A DNA stretch of 34,829 nt from Methylotenera sp. (GTDB lineage: Bacteria > Pseudomonadota > Gammaproteobacteria > Burkholderiales > Methylophilaceae): assembly GCF_029945705.1 (NCBI RefSeq), contig NZ_JAQSDC010000019.1, positions 1 through 34,829 on the forward strand, read 5' to 3'. How positions within the stretch are numbered: position 1 is the stretch's first letter; each line of letters opens with the position of its first letter. Made by a program: the position numbers and the translations under genes. The notes beneath the pieces were generated by a model, which worked only from the letters and a program-made list of their open reading frames with translations, was not told the DNA's origin and ran no database searches. Positions 1 through 7,885 of the stretch are shown piece after piece.

Positions 1-29
1 ATAAAACAATGGGTTAAGAAACATATGGG

Positions 30-239
30 CTAGTTATCTAGGACAGCCCCTAAAATAAATATGATATTTAACATCCATCTGGGATCTAGTGTCAGTAACC
101 CCATCCAACCTAACATTAGAACTCCAAGTCCAGGGTATGAGCTGCCACCATGTGAACACTGAAATGCAGGGAAAAATAGGCTTGATAAAAACGCTAATAA
201 TCCGACGAGTGTAAGTATTAGAGTTTTTCTATTTCTCAT
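30..239 (-). CDS. Small hypothetical membrane protein, possibly truncated
   Basis: A 69-residue reading frame that begins MRNRKTLILTLVGLLAFLSS and contains two hydrophobic stretches, about residues 7-24 and 33-65. I chose the ATG at 239 because it lies four bases after the yggX stop (TAG-CTTA-ATG) with an AAAGAG ribosome site upstream; a longer frame would run back into yggX. The pattern of a cysteine after the first helix, then YPG, then a GW-GLL helix, then a W-x-x-N segment resembles the front part of somewhat longer uncharacterised membrane proteins. The frame ends abruptly after GAVLDN, so it may be shortened by a stop or frameshift. No function can be assigned, and the window edge limits the context. 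Confidence 0.5.
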   Translation of the reverse strand: MRNRKTLILTLVGLLAFLSSLFFPAFQCSHGGSSYPGLGVLMLGWMGLLTLDPRWMLNIIFILGAVLDN

Positions 240-243
240 TAAG

Positions 244-516
244 CTAACTCTTTGGAGGTACATACCCAGTGGCCATATCCGCACCTTCACCAAAAAAGTA
301 CTTTTCAGTTTGCTCGGTTAAATACTTACGTGCAGACGGGTCTGCCAAGCTTAGGCGGTTTTCATTCACTAACATGGTTTGTTGTTTTAGCCATGCTGCC
401 CATGCTTCTTTACTCACGCTTAAATAAATGCGTTTGCCAAGTTCACCTGGGTAGGGAGGAAAGTCCATGCCATCTGCTTCTTTACCTAATTTGATACAAT
501 TGACTGTGCGTGCCAT
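244..516 (-). CDS. yggX: Probable Fe(2+)-trafficking protein YggX
   Basis: A 90-residue protein starting [20 protein letters not shown], the hallmark N-terminus of the YggX family (E. coli YggX is 91 residues). The conserved early cysteine (Cys7), the [11 protein letters not shown] stretch and the C-terminal FFGEG segment are all present. Family members are small cytoplasmic proteins linked to iron trafficking and protection of iron-sulfur proteins from oxidative damage. A TTG two codons upstream could extend the frame, but the ATG at 516 matches the family start. The gene is followed after four bases by a small membrane-protein frame, suggesting cotranscription, and is divergent from dgkA. 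Confidence 0.95.
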   Translation of the reverse strand: MARTVNCIKLGKEADGMDFPPYPGELGKRIYLSVSKEAWAAWLKQQTMLVNENRLSLADPSARKYLTEQTEKYFFGEGADMATGYVPPKS

Positions 517-627
517 TTTCAATGCCTTATGTACTGAATAAAAGCACTATGATAACGCAAGGCTTTAAGTGCTGCGAGTAAGCATGCTAATATTGCGCGA
601 TTATTTAATGAAGAAAGTCTAGAAAAC

Positions 628-1008
628 ATGAAATCTAGTATGGAAAGTCCGTTTAAAGGCAAAACTGGTTTACGTCGTTTGATTAACGCATTTGGTTATT
701 CAATAGAAGGTTTTAAAGCGGCGTTTAAGCATGAGGATGCGTTTCGGCAAGAGGTATTTTTAGCGATTGTATTAATTCCATTGGCATTTTATTTGGGTAA
801 AACTTCCATTGAAAAGGCCTTGATGATTGCCAGTGTGATATTGGTCATGATTGTGGAGTTGTTGAATTCTGCGGTTGAAGCGGCGGTAGATCATACTTCG
901 ACAGAGCATCATGCGCTTGCAAAACGCGCTAAAGATATTGGCAGTGCAGCGGTGTTTTTTGCACTGTCGATAGTATTGGTGGTGTGGGGCTTGGTGCTAT
1001 TGGGGTAG
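628..1008 (+). CDS. dgkA: Diacylglycerol kinase
   Basis: A 126-residue integral membrane enzyme of the prokaryotic DgkA family, which phosphorylates diacylglycerol to phosphatidic acid in the inner membrane and recycles the lipid by-product of membrane-derived glycan synthesis. The signature VELLNSAVEAAVD (about residues 76-88) carries the catalytic glutamate and the Glu/Asn pair; an earlier EGFKAAFKHEDAFRQE segment is the amphipathic N-terminal helix region. Three hydrophobic helices follow at roughly 42-57, 63-82 and 108-125. Length is close to the 122 residues of E. coli. The start at 628 has an AAGAAAG site about 12 bases upstream; Met5 at 640 lacks one. A strong hairpin terminator follows directly. 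Confidence 0.95.
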   Translation: MKSSMESPFKGKTGLRRLINAFGYSIEGFKAAFKHEDAFRQEVFLAIVLIPLAFYLGKTSIEKALMIASVILVMIVELLNSAVEAAVDHTSTEHHALAKRAKDIGSAAVFFALSIVLVVWGLVLLG

Positions 1009-1030
1009 TTTGATTTAACGTATGTAAAGT

Positions 1031-1056
1031 AAAAAGGCCGCCATTGCGGCCTTTTT
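1031..1056. terminator. Bidirectional intrinsic terminator between dgkA and the GFA gene
   Basis: Perfect 11-bp inverted repeat AAAAAGGCCGC / GCGGCCTTTTT around a 4-base CATT loop. The T run on one strand and A run on the other let it work in both directions. It lies between two convergent genes, 22 bases after the dgkA stop and 6 bases before the end of the opposing gene. Confidence 0.93.
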
Positions 1057-1062
1057 ACCTTT

Positions 1063-1524
1063 TTAAAATGATTGAATCAGCATTTTGCTGATTGCAATTT
1101 GGCTCCTAAAATAACCACTATGCTTAGGTAAATTGTCTAAAGCTTCCTTTACGTGCCTGTTATAAAAGAGGTGCATTTGCGGAGAGGGCAACAGCACTTT
1201 AGATTCAAAATTACTGGTAGGAATAAAAGCCCATTTTAATGGCCCCAAGCCACCAAACTCCACTACTGGTTTCTTGCAGTTTAGGCAGAGTCCGCGATCA
1301 ATGTTAGGTGGAGGACGATATTTCTTGAATGAAATATTATCAGCGTTTATCAGTCTAAGGTGTTTTGCGCGAACGATAGTCATATCAGCATATGGCTTGC
1401 CAGTAAATGCTTGGCAAATTGTGCAATGACAAATAAAGCGTGTTGTTGGAGTGACACTTAGTTCAAAGGCGCAAGTGCCACACTCGCATGCACCATGCAG
1501 TTTGGGTGTTGTGTAAGATGTCAT
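1063..1524 (-). CDS. GFA (CENP-V/GFA) family zinc-binding protein
   Basis: A 153-residue protein with the cysteine pattern of the GFA domain: Cys13-x-Cys15-x2-Cys18, Cys32-x-Cys34-x2-Cys37 and Cys80-x2-Cys83, all seen in the sequence. The best-known member, Paracoccus Gfa, was named as a glutathione-dependent formaldehyde-activating enzyme, and formaldehyde handling would suit a methylotroph. However, most family members have no proven substrate, and the C-terminal 50 residues here are not typical of Gfa itself. I therefore assign only the fold and zinc binding. It converges on dgkA with a shared terminator and lies upstream of an SDR gene on the same strand; nothing shows that the two share a transcript. 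Confidence 0.85.
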   Translation of the reverse strand: MTSYTTPKLHGACECGTCAFELSVTPTTRFICHCTICQAFTGKPYADMTIVRAKHLRLINADNISFKKYRPPPNIDRGLCLNCKKPVVEFGGLGPLKWAFIPTSNFESKVLLPSPQMHLFYNRHVKEALDNLPKHSGYFRSQIAISKMLIQSF

Positions 1525-1590
1525 ACGTGTACCTTTAGTTTATTTTGCATGTTTTCACTGCTGTGGGCAGTTTGTGCATGGCAACATTTT

Positions 1591-2400
1591 CTACGCGTCT
1601 AGACGCAAATCTTTTCTAAGCCCAGCATCCAGTAAGAATGTAGGTGCAAATCTACGCAAAAATTTCAGTTGGCAGGCGAGACCACCAGCGGTGTACTTTA
1701 GTTTTGGGCTAGTGGCATTGGCTGCTTTTAATACAGTATCGGCCACCACACTAGGCTCGTCTCCACTTTCGACTAACGTTTTCACTCTGACATTTAATGC
1801 AGCACGAATTGTTCCATACTCATCAAGCTTCGCATCTGGCTCTAGTAAGTTCGAATCGAAGCCTGTCTTTGTATAGGCTGGTTGAATGGTTGATACGCGG
1901 ATACCTCTGGTGCGTAGTTCATGGTCAAGGGATTCTGAATAACCCTCAACTGCATGCTTGGTTGCGGCATACAGTGCCATGTATGGCGCTGGCAAGAAAC
2001 CAAGCACAGAACTGATGTTGAGAATGCGACCGCCACCTTGTTTGCGCATGTGTGGCACCACGGCACTAGTCATTCGTAATATGCCATAGAAATTGGTGTC
2101 GAAAATGCACTGGGCTTGCTCAATGGTGCTTTCCTCAGCGCTAGCGGGGGCGACACCAAAGCCAGCATTGTTAACGAGTAAATCAATTCGGCCTTCCTTG
2201 CGAATTAACTCAGCAACGGCACCTGCTACCGATTCATCGCTGGTCACATCTAGAGCTAACATCTCGAACAATTGCTTGCCCGCTTGAGCGCCTCGTCTGC
2301 TTGTGCCGTAAACTTTATAGCCAGCGTTTGCGAGCCGCTCTGCCGTAGCTTTGCCTATGCCTGATGAGGCGCCTGTCACTAATGCAATTTTATTTTTCAT
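1591..2400 (-). CDS. SDR family NAD(P)-dependent oxidoreductase
   Basis: A 269-residue classical short-chain dehydrogenase/reductase. Visible motifs are the nucleotide-binding TGASSGIG (residues 9-16), NNAG (77-80), the catalytic serine in NISSVLG (about 131) and the Tyr144-x3-Lys148 pair in YAATK. The TSRR segment after the second strand suggests preference for NADP(H). I chose the ATG at 2400, not the upstream one at 2418, because a GGAAAG ribosome site sits about 6 bases before it. Substrate cannot be told from sequence. The gene is divergent from a TetR-type regulator with palindromes between them, so it is probably the regulator's target. Confidence 0.9.
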   Translation of the reverse strand: MKNKIALVTGASSGIGKATAERLANAGYKVYGTSRRGAQAGKQLFEMLALDVTSDESVAGAVAELIRKEGRIDLLVNNAGFGVAPASAEESTIEQAQCIFDTNFYGILRMTSAVVPHMRKQGGGRILNISSVLGFLPAPYMALYAATKHAVEGYSESLDHELRTRGIRVSTIQPAYTKTGFDSNLLEPDAKLDEYGTIRAALNVRVKTLVESGDEPSVVADTVLKAANATSPKLKYTAGGLACQLKFLRRFAPTFLLDAGLRKDLRLDA

Positions 2401-2465
2401 CTTATCTTTCCTTTTCATCCATATTGAGTGCTAATTTTTAAAGTAGACGCCTTTTATATTGTTAC

Positions 2466-2588
2466 CATCATATAAAAGCCTAATTAAAAAGCAAAGTTAG
2501 GCTTTTAACCTATGATTTAATTAAGTTAATTTATTAAATTATGTTCATCATATAATAATAAAAAGCTAGATGCAAGTATTTATATGAT
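2466..2588. promoter_or_regulatory. Divergent control region between SDR gene and tetR-type gene
   Basis: The AT-rich intergenic region holds an 11-bp perfect inverted repeat (TAAAAGCCTAA at 2473-2483 and TTAGGCTTTTA at 2497-2507) and three copies of ATCATATAA: direct at 2467-2475 and 2547-2555, inverted at 2580-2588. The last two copies face each other. Symmetric sites between a TetR-type gene and a divergent enzyme gene are typical operators, so these are candidate binding sites; the assignment is inferred. Confidence 0.5.
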
Positions 2589-2634
2589 AGTTGTAATATA
2601 ATAGGGGTAATCAGTATTAACGATAGGAAAACTT

Positions 2635-3216
2635 ATGCGCTACGACAATGAGCACAAACAGCGTACTCATCAAAAATTAATAGAAGAGGCCTCAATCGCA
2701 ATTCGTGAGCATGGGCCAGAAAATATAAGCGTTGCAGCGCTCATGGCTAAAGTGGGCTTAACGCATGGCGGCTTCTATGCGCACTTTAAATCTAAAGATG
2801 ACCTTGTGGCAGAAGCTATCACATTTATACTTGAGCAGCGCGTAGAAGCTTTTGAGAAAAGTTTGAATGGCGCAGATCTTTCTGCGGCACTTGAAAATTA
2901 TATTGATTCATATTTGAGTCCTAAGCACCGTGATATGCGGGACAAAGGATGTGCAATAGTTGCGCTTAATGGCGATGTCGCACGCATGTCAAACGATACC
3001 AAAGCACGTTTTGAGTTAGGTATACAGCGCACAGTCAATATTCTATCTGACATTTTAATTAAGTTAAATAAGCCAGATCCAGAGGAGTTGGCTGCCTCAG
3101 TGCTGACTGAAATGGTCGGTGCGCTTGCCATTTCACGTACCATGTATAACTCAGAATTAGCAGTATGGTTATTAAATAATACGTGCTCTAATGTCAGAAA
3201 AAGACTTGGTCTATAA
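2635..3216 (+). CDS. TetR/AcrR family transcriptional regulator
   Basis: A 193-residue protein with an N-terminal TetR helix-turn-helix at about residues 10-57; the segment VAALMAKVGLTHGGFYAHFK contains the recognition helix and the conserved Y-x-HF-x-SK end of the domain. The C-terminal part is a helical ligand-sensing and dimerisation domain with no recognisable ligand signature. The start is supported by an AGGAAA site 6 bases upstream. It is divergent from the SDR oxidoreductase, and inverted repeats lie between them, so local repression relieved by a small molecule is the likely mode of action. A terminator hairpin follows about 90 bases after the stop. Confidence 0.92.
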   Translation: MRYDNEHKQRTHQKLIEEASIAIREHGPENISVAALMAKVGLTHGGFYAHFKSKDDLVAEAITFILEQRVEAFEKSLNGADLSAALENYIDSYLSPKHRDMRDKGCAIVALNGDVARMSNDTKARFELGIQRTVNILSDILIKLNKPDPEELAASVLTEMVGALAISRTMYNSELAVWLLNNTCSNVRKRLGL

Positions 3217-3303
3217 GACTATGCTTTCAGAAGTAAGGCTGAGTAAGTTTAATGCCAAACCTACTTTGTAACGAGCTGATAATTAGCAATGAAAAGCACA
3301 AAG

Positions 3304-3337
3304 AAAAGGCCCTAGGTTATTAATCTAGGGCCCTTTT
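3304..3337 (+). terminator. Probable terminator of the tetR-type gene
   Basis: Hairpin with arms GGCCCTAG (3308-3315) and CTAGGGCC (3325-3332), a 9-base loop, and an outer AAAA/TTTT extension with one bulged base. The trailing TTTT is short. It is the only strong hairpin in the 286-base space between the tetR-type gene and the convergent Crp-type gene. Confidence 0.75.
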
Positions 3338-3502
3338 AGTTACGTATTAATTATTACTATTTTTTGCCTGCTAGCTTGATATAAACCTTCACACATCACC
3401 TTCGCTGTATTGGTAGCTTTTTGTGCATTCTAAATGGAAAAGCTCGTATCAAAAGTTAAAAAATTACTATTCGATAGTTCTCCTAGTGAAACTTAAAAGA
3501 AG

Positions 3503-4231
3503 TTAATTTTTAACATCTGGAAGCAAGCGCTCATACTCTTTAGTTACAGATGCATAACACTCACATACTCGCTTCTCAAGTTTGGCGCGACTTAATACTG
3601 TAATACGCCCACGTGTATAAGTTATTAAGCCATCCTTTTGTAACTTACCCGCAACATCAGTCACACTTTCTCTACGTACGCCCAATAATCTTGCGATTAA
3701 TTCTTGTGTTATTACAACTTGATTTACGTGCATTCTGTCGATACTCATCAATAACCAGCGACATAGCTGCTGATCTAGTGAGTGGTGTTGATTACATACC
3801 GCAGTTTGAGAGGTCTGAGCAATTAAAGCCTGTGTGTAAAGTAGTGCAATTTTCTGCAGTGGACCACCAAGAGCAAATTCTCGCTTTAAAATTGCCCTAC
3901 TTAACCGAAAAGCATAACCTGCACATTGCACTTCAGTGCTACTGGGCATACTTTCACCGCCCATATAAATGGAAATGCCAATCATCCCTTCGTTACCAAC
4001 AATCGCAATTTCACTTGAGGAACCGTCTTCTAGCCCATAAATTAGCGAAACAATTCCACTAATTGGAAAGTGAACGAACTTTACGTGATCGCCAGCTTCA
4101 GAGATCTTCCATCCAAGTGGCATCTCTACAAGCTCTAGATCGGGTAAAATCCTTTCGTAATCTAACTTGGGTAATGCAGCAAGAATGTTATTTTCTCTAG
4201 GGTCTTGCGTAGGTTTGATTAATTTTGTCAT
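3503..4231 (-). CDS. Crp/Fnr family transcriptional regulator
   Basis: A 242-residue regulator with an N-terminal cyclic-nucleotide-type beta roll (about residues 15-135; the GNEGMIGISIYMGGES loop matches the phosphate-cassette position without the residues that bind cAMP) and a C-terminal winged helix (about 150-220) in which ITQELIARLLGVRRESVTD is the recognition region. There is no N-terminal cysteine cluster, so it is not an oxygen-sensing Fnr with an iron-sulfur centre. The effector is unknown. It is divergent from the GGDEF protein gene across 292 bases, which makes a link to c-di-GMP or stress signalling possible but unproven. Confidence 0.88.
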   Translation of the reverse strand: MTKLIKPTQDPRENNILAALPKLDYERILPDLELVEMPLGWKISEAGDHVKFVHFPISGIVSLIYGLEDGSSSEIAIVGNEGMIGISIYMGGESMPSSTEVQCAGYAFRLSRAILKREFALGGPLQKIALLYTQALIAQTSQTAVCNQHHSLDQQLCRWLLMSIDRMHVNQVVITQELIARLLGVRRESVTDVAGKLQKDGLITYTRGRITVLSRAKLEKRVCECYASVTKEYERLLPDVKN

Positions 4232-4523
4232 ATGTAGATTCTAGTGATGCGCTTTCGAATGGACATATCGAGTTAGACCTATTTAAAGGTTTTATAGATG
4301 CACGTTCTAGCCAGTTAATATAAATGTCATATTATCCTTGATATTCACAAAGCGAGATAATAACTTTATAGAATTCTGGAGTAAATTACTCTCTTTACGA
4401 ACTTTTGTTTATACAGGATTAATATAGAACGTTTAAAAGTTTTAATTTAAATCAATAGGCTTTAGCTTTTCTCATTTACCGATATACTCAACTCTAATTA
4501 AACTTATCCATTAAGAGTGCTCC
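4232..4523. promoter_or_regulatory. Divergent intergenic region, Crp-type gene and GGDEF gene
   Basis: An AT-rich 292-base gap with no gene. It contains a 13-base palindrome GAGTAAATTACTC at 4379-4391, which could be an operator. I see neither an FNR-type nor a CRP-type consensus half-site pair, and no convincing -35/-10 pair. Confidence 0.35.
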
Positions 4524-5846
4524 ATGCAACTTGCCAGTTTCATCCAAGCTAATATCGAACACATTCTCCAGGCATGGGAAGAGTTTGCGTCCAGCATTAA
4601 CTCTGCTAATGATCTCAATAAGTCAGGACTACGCGATCACGCTAAAAAGATGTTAATGGATATTGTTACCGATTTAGGTACGCATCAGACGAAACGAGAG
4701 CAGTCGGACAAATCAAAAGGTATTGAATCAACCAACAACAAAAAGAAAGCCTCAGTAGACCATGGCATTGAGCGTTTGGAGGCTGGCTTCAGCATAGATG
4801 AAACTGTGTCTGAATTCAGGGCGTTACGAGCGAGTGTTATAGCGCTATGGGTTAAGTCAAACTGTGATTTCCAGCAAACTGATATCCAAGATATAACAAG
4901 ATTTAATGAAGCCATTGATCAAGCAGTGACTGAGTCTATCATCAGTTATTCAAGACAAAAAGAATTACAAAGTCGTCTTTTCGGTACAGTCCTTTCGGCA
5001 TCATCCGACCAAATTTTTATTTTCGACATTGAGCGTAAGTTTACTTACGCTAATAAAGCAGGGTTGGATGTTTACGAAACATCGCGTGAGATGATCATTG
5101 GTAAAACCTATCCTGATCTTAGATTTACCTTTGCTAAAGAGATACATCAATGGCTTAAGAAAGTTATTCACACAGAGAAAATAGTGAGCGGTGAAATTGT
5201 GCACCCTTCTAAGGCAGGTAATAAGAGGGTGTTTGAATATATTTTCTCCCCAGTGATGAACAAAAATGCTCAAGTAGAGGCTGTAGTTGGCATATCTCGC
5301 GACATTACGGAACGTAAAGCTTCAGAAGAGTTAAGTTGGCACAAGGCTAATTATGATGAGCTTACTGGTTTACCGAATCGCCGGCTATTTCAAGATCGAC
5401 TAAAACAAGATATAAAGCATGCTGAAAGAACCGCTCTTCCTATCGTTTTGATGTTCATCGATTTAGATCATTTCAAGGAGGTCAATGATGAGCATGGGCA
5501 CGACGCGGGAGATGACTTATTGCAACAGGTCTCAAAACGTATCAATGCATGTATTCGAAAAGCAGATACTGTTGCCCGTCTAGGTGGCGATGAGTTTACC
5601 GTTATCCTGACTGAAATTGATGGGGTCGAGCAGATAAAAAGTCTAAGTCAAAAAATTGTAAAGCAACTAGCCAAACCCTTTAAATTAAAAGATAAAACTG
5701 CAAAGATCTCTTGTAGCATAGGTGTGGCTTATTACCCCAAAGACGGCTCTAGTTCAGAACAACTAATAAAAAATGCTGACAAAGCTATGTACAAAGCTAA
5801 AGGCGCGGGACGTAATCAGGTAAGTTTTTTTCGCCAAAGTAAATAA
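4524..5846 (+). CDS. Diguanylate cyclase with RsbRD_N-like and PAS sensor domains
   Basis: A 440-residue protein with three parts. Residues 1-145 are a helical domain starting with an ILQAWEEFA-type segment like the RsbRD N-terminal (non-heme globin-like) sensors; 150-265 is a PAS domain (SDQIFIFDIE...ISRDITERK); 270-440 is a GGDEF domain. The active-site motif is intact as RLGGDEF (GGDEF at 354-358), and RKAD at 345-348, five residues before it, is a proper inhibitory I-site, so the protein should make c-di-GMP under product feedback. No transmembrane helix is evident, so sensing is likely cytoplasmic. It lies about 1.6 kb from the pga operon, whose polymerase is c-di-GMP dependent in E. coli; a functional link is inference. 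Confidence 0.93.
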   Translation: MQLASFIQANIEHILQAWEEFASSINSANDLNKSGLRDHAKKMLMDIVTDLGTHQTKREQSDKSKGIESTNNKKKASVDHGIERLEAGFSIDETVSEFRALRASVIALWVKSNCDFQQTDIQDITRFNEAIDQAVTESIISYSRQKELQSRLFGTVLSASSDQIFIFDIERKFTYANKAGLDVYETSREMIIGKTYPDLRFTFAKEIHQWLKKVIHTEKIVSGEIVHPSKAGNKRVFEYIFSPVMNKNAQVEAVVGISRDITERKASEELSWHKANYDELTGLPNRRLFQDRLKQDIKHAERTALPIVLMFIDLDHFKEVNDEHGHDAGDDLLQQVSKRINACIRKADTVARLGGDEFTVILTEIDGVEQIKSLSQKIVKQLAKPFKLKDKTAKISCSIGVAYYPKDGSSSEQLIKNADKAMYKAKGAGRNQVSFFRQSK

Positions 5847-5944
5847 TATTAGAATACAAAATGCGCTACTAAAGCGGGTGAAGTCCATTGCTGGGTTAAC
5901 AAGTAAAAACAAACTCTGACCAGATTTTTAAAGGACACATCAAG

Positions 5945-6868
5945 ATGAAGTTTATTAAAGCATTATTGGTACTTTTTACAGACTCGTTTTTTTCATGGCT
6001 AGATCACCGTGGTGCCAGTAAAGGCGCTGCTCTTGCATTCTATGCACTATTCTCTCTTGCGCCAATATTAATCCTAACAATTGCGGTAGCTGGCTTCTTT
6101 TTTGGCGATGCCGCGGCACAAGGGCAAATTATTCATCAGATAGAAAACTTAGTTGGTCATAATGGCGCTGTAGCCATACAAGCAATATTAGCTGCTGCAA
6201 AAGATCCTGCAGGTGAACAGTTAACCACATTGGTAGCTATAGTACTTTTATTAATAGGCGCTACCAGTGTATTTACAGAGTTAAAGGCTAGCTTAGACGA
6301 GCTATGGGGCGTGCCAAAATCGAAGCTGTCAGCAATGAGTATATTGCTAAGAACACGCCTATTGTCATTCGGACTTGTATTAGTACTCACTTTTTTACTT
6401 CTAATTTCGCTGGTAGTCAGCACATTGTTGAGCGTGTTTGAACAATATGTAGGCAGCATATGGGGTGGTTCAGCACTATTATTTACAATATTGACATCAT
6501 TTATTTCATTCTGCGTCATTGCGTGCCTGTTTGCTGTCATCTATAAAATACTGCCAGATAAGCGACTATCTTGGCAAGATGTTGCTATTGGCTCTATATT
6601 TACCGCTTGCTTGTTCACGCTTGGTAAATATCTCATTGGTCTCTATATTAGTAAGAGCGCGGTTGCCTCAAGTTTTGGTGCAGCAGGCTCAGTCATTGCT
6701 ATATTAATTTGGGTATATTATTCAGCTCAAATTTTATTTTTGGGCGCTGAATTTACTCGACAATTTGCTTTACGTTTTGGAAGCTTAAAGCAATACAAAC
6801 AACAACAGCTTGAACTTGATAGGGTAAATGCAAATCCGCTTAAATGCTCAGTAGACTCTAAAAATTAA
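5945..6868 (+). CDS. YihY/virulence factor BrkB family membrane protein
   Basis: A 307-residue protein with about six membrane helices (near residues 25-50, 92-110, 135-165, 172-200, 208-232 and 240-265) and the family pattern GAALAFYALFSLAPILIL near the N-terminus, followed by LDELWGVP and a C-terminal VIAILIWVYYSAQILFLGAEFT. It belongs to the YihY/BrkB family of inner-membrane proteins, formerly misnamed ribonuclease BN; the molecular role is unknown. The start is supported by AAGGA about 9 bases upstream. It follows the GGDEF gene by 98 bases on the same strand with no clear terminator between them, so they may be cotranscribed. Confidence 0.9.
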   Translation: MKFIKALLVLFTDSFFSWLDHRGASKGAALAFYALFSLAPILILTIAVAGFFFGDAAAQGQIIHQIENLVGHNGAVAIQAILAAAKDPAGEQLTTLVAIVLLLIGATSVFTELKASLDELWGVPKSKLSAMSILLRTRLLSFGLVLVLTFLLLISLVVSTLLSVFEQYVGSIWGGSALLFTILTSFISFCVIACLFAVIYKILPDKRLSWQDVAIGSIFTACLFTLGKYLIGLYISKSAVASSFGAAGSVIAILIWVYYSAQILFLGAEFTRQFALRFGSLKQYKQQQLELDRVNANPLKCSVDSKN

Positions 6869-7084
6869 TGAGTGTGTTTTTTAAGAAGTAACGGTAGATA
6901 AGAGCTCAAGTCAGTCGCATACCTACAATCTCTTCAAAAATTTTACTCTATGAGTCTCAATTAAAGTTTTAAGTTGATGATCTACATTTTACTAATCAAA
7001 TATGAACTGTACGCTTACGCACATACCTAGTGTGAAAGAGTTGTTATTCTGATACTCATCTTAATTTTAAAGAAAATTGAAAAT

Positions 7085-7276
7085 ATGAACATCATAATAA
7101 ATTTAATTGTGTATTTAGTTGTTTTTGGACTTATTTGGTGGTTAGTCAGTTTATTGCCACTACCTGCGCCTATTGCTCAGATTGTTCGTGTGCTGTTTCT
7201 TGTTTTGCTGATTTTGATTATTCTGACGGCTGTGGGAATACTTCCAGGCCACTATCTACCACCAATACGTCTTTAA
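7085..7276 (+). CDS. Small Thivi_2564-type membrane protein
   Basis: A 63-residue protein that is almost wholly hydrophobic: one helix at about 3-24, a short PLPAPI turn, a second helix at about 29-53, and a polar tail ending PGHYLPPIRL. The layout of two helices and a PLPAPI-x-QIVRVL linker matches a family of tiny uncharacterised proteobacterial membrane proteins annotated as Thivi_2564 family. An AAAGAAAATTGAAA stretch precedes the ATG. It stands alone, 216 bases after the YihY-type gene, and is followed by a large hairpin. No function is known. Confidence 0.8.
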   Translation: MNIIINLIVYLVVFGLIWWLVSLLPLPAPIAQIVRVLFLVLLILIILTAVGILPGHYLPPIRL

Positions 7277-7294
7277 TTAATCCTAATTTAAAAC

Positions 7295-7338
7295 TTACTA
7301 AGTTATATGCCGTCCTGATATGGCTTATAACTTAGTAA
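7295..7338. terminator. Long AT-rich hairpin between convergent genes
   Basis: Perfect 13-bp inverted repeat TTACTAAGTTATA / TATAACTTAGTAA, with a further GCC/GGC pairing inside the 18-base centre. It sits between the small membrane protein gene and the end of pgaD, where a shared terminator is expected. No long T run follows on either strand, so termination efficiency is uncertain. Confidence 0.6.
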
Positions 7339-7441
7339 TTTAAACTAACAAAATTAGCATTTTCCAATCAAATGAATTCAGCTGGCTTTTAATTTGGATC
7401 TCAAAATAAGTTCATACTAAATCAATAGTAATCTTAACTTC

Positions 7442-7885
7442 CTAATATTGATTAAATTCAGAAATGCCGCCTTTTTCATTGAAATGTACAGTGATCGATT
7501 TTTTTTGCCTAAGCAGCGTTAAATGATAGGTATCCAAATTATACTTTTCCGCCACTTCAGCAACACTCAATTCGTTATTATCTAATCTTCTGATTCTGTT
7601 CTTAAAGCGCATACGATTAATTTCCGCCCAACCTATTAAGATCATACTAATAATCAAAATGACTGCAGAATACACACCCAACTTGTCTACAAGGCTTTTA
7701 TAACCTTCTAACTCTATCATATTGGTATGGAATAACTTTACGCCTACCCACCATACGACTAGGGTAATCAGTGGCACCCACAAGTAAACGTAAAACATCC
7801 AAAAAGCAAATGTTACAGACTTCCAACCATAACGTTGCGTCATAGATTGTAATTCAGGTCTTTCTATAATCAATGAATTTTTCAT
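7442..7885 (-). CDS. pgaD: PgaD, PNAG synthase regulatory subunit
   Basis: A 147-residue protein with two transmembrane helices (about 24-48 and 68-88) and a cytoplasmic C-terminal tail. In E. coli, PgaD pairs with PgaC in the inner membrane and together they bind c-di-GMP, which switches on polymerisation of poly-beta-1,6-N-acetylglucosamine. PgaD sequences diverge strongly; identification rests on the two-helix pattern, the size (E. coli 137 residues) and position as last gene of the operon. The start overlaps the pgaC stop (ATGA, 4 bases), indicating translational coupling. The region after residue 90 (RIRRLDNNELSVAEVAEKY) includes basic residues that could contribute to ligand binding, which is inference. 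Confidence 0.87.
   Translation of the reverse strand: MKNSLIIERPELQSMTQRYGWKSVTFAFWMFYVYLWVPLITLVVWWVGVKLFHTNMIELEGYKSLVDKLGVYSAVILIISMILIGWAEINRMRFKNRIRRLDNNELSVAEVAEKYNLDTYHLTLLRQKKSITVHFNEKGGISEFNQY

Noticed and set aside
543-573. AGCACT/AGTGCT inverted repeat between yggX and dgkA
   Set aside because: Six base pairs with a 19-base gap; expected by chance in a region of this size.
1574-2287. Plus-strand open frames opposite the SDR gene
   Set aside because: The SDR motifs on the minus strand are complete; the opposite frames have no recognisable content.
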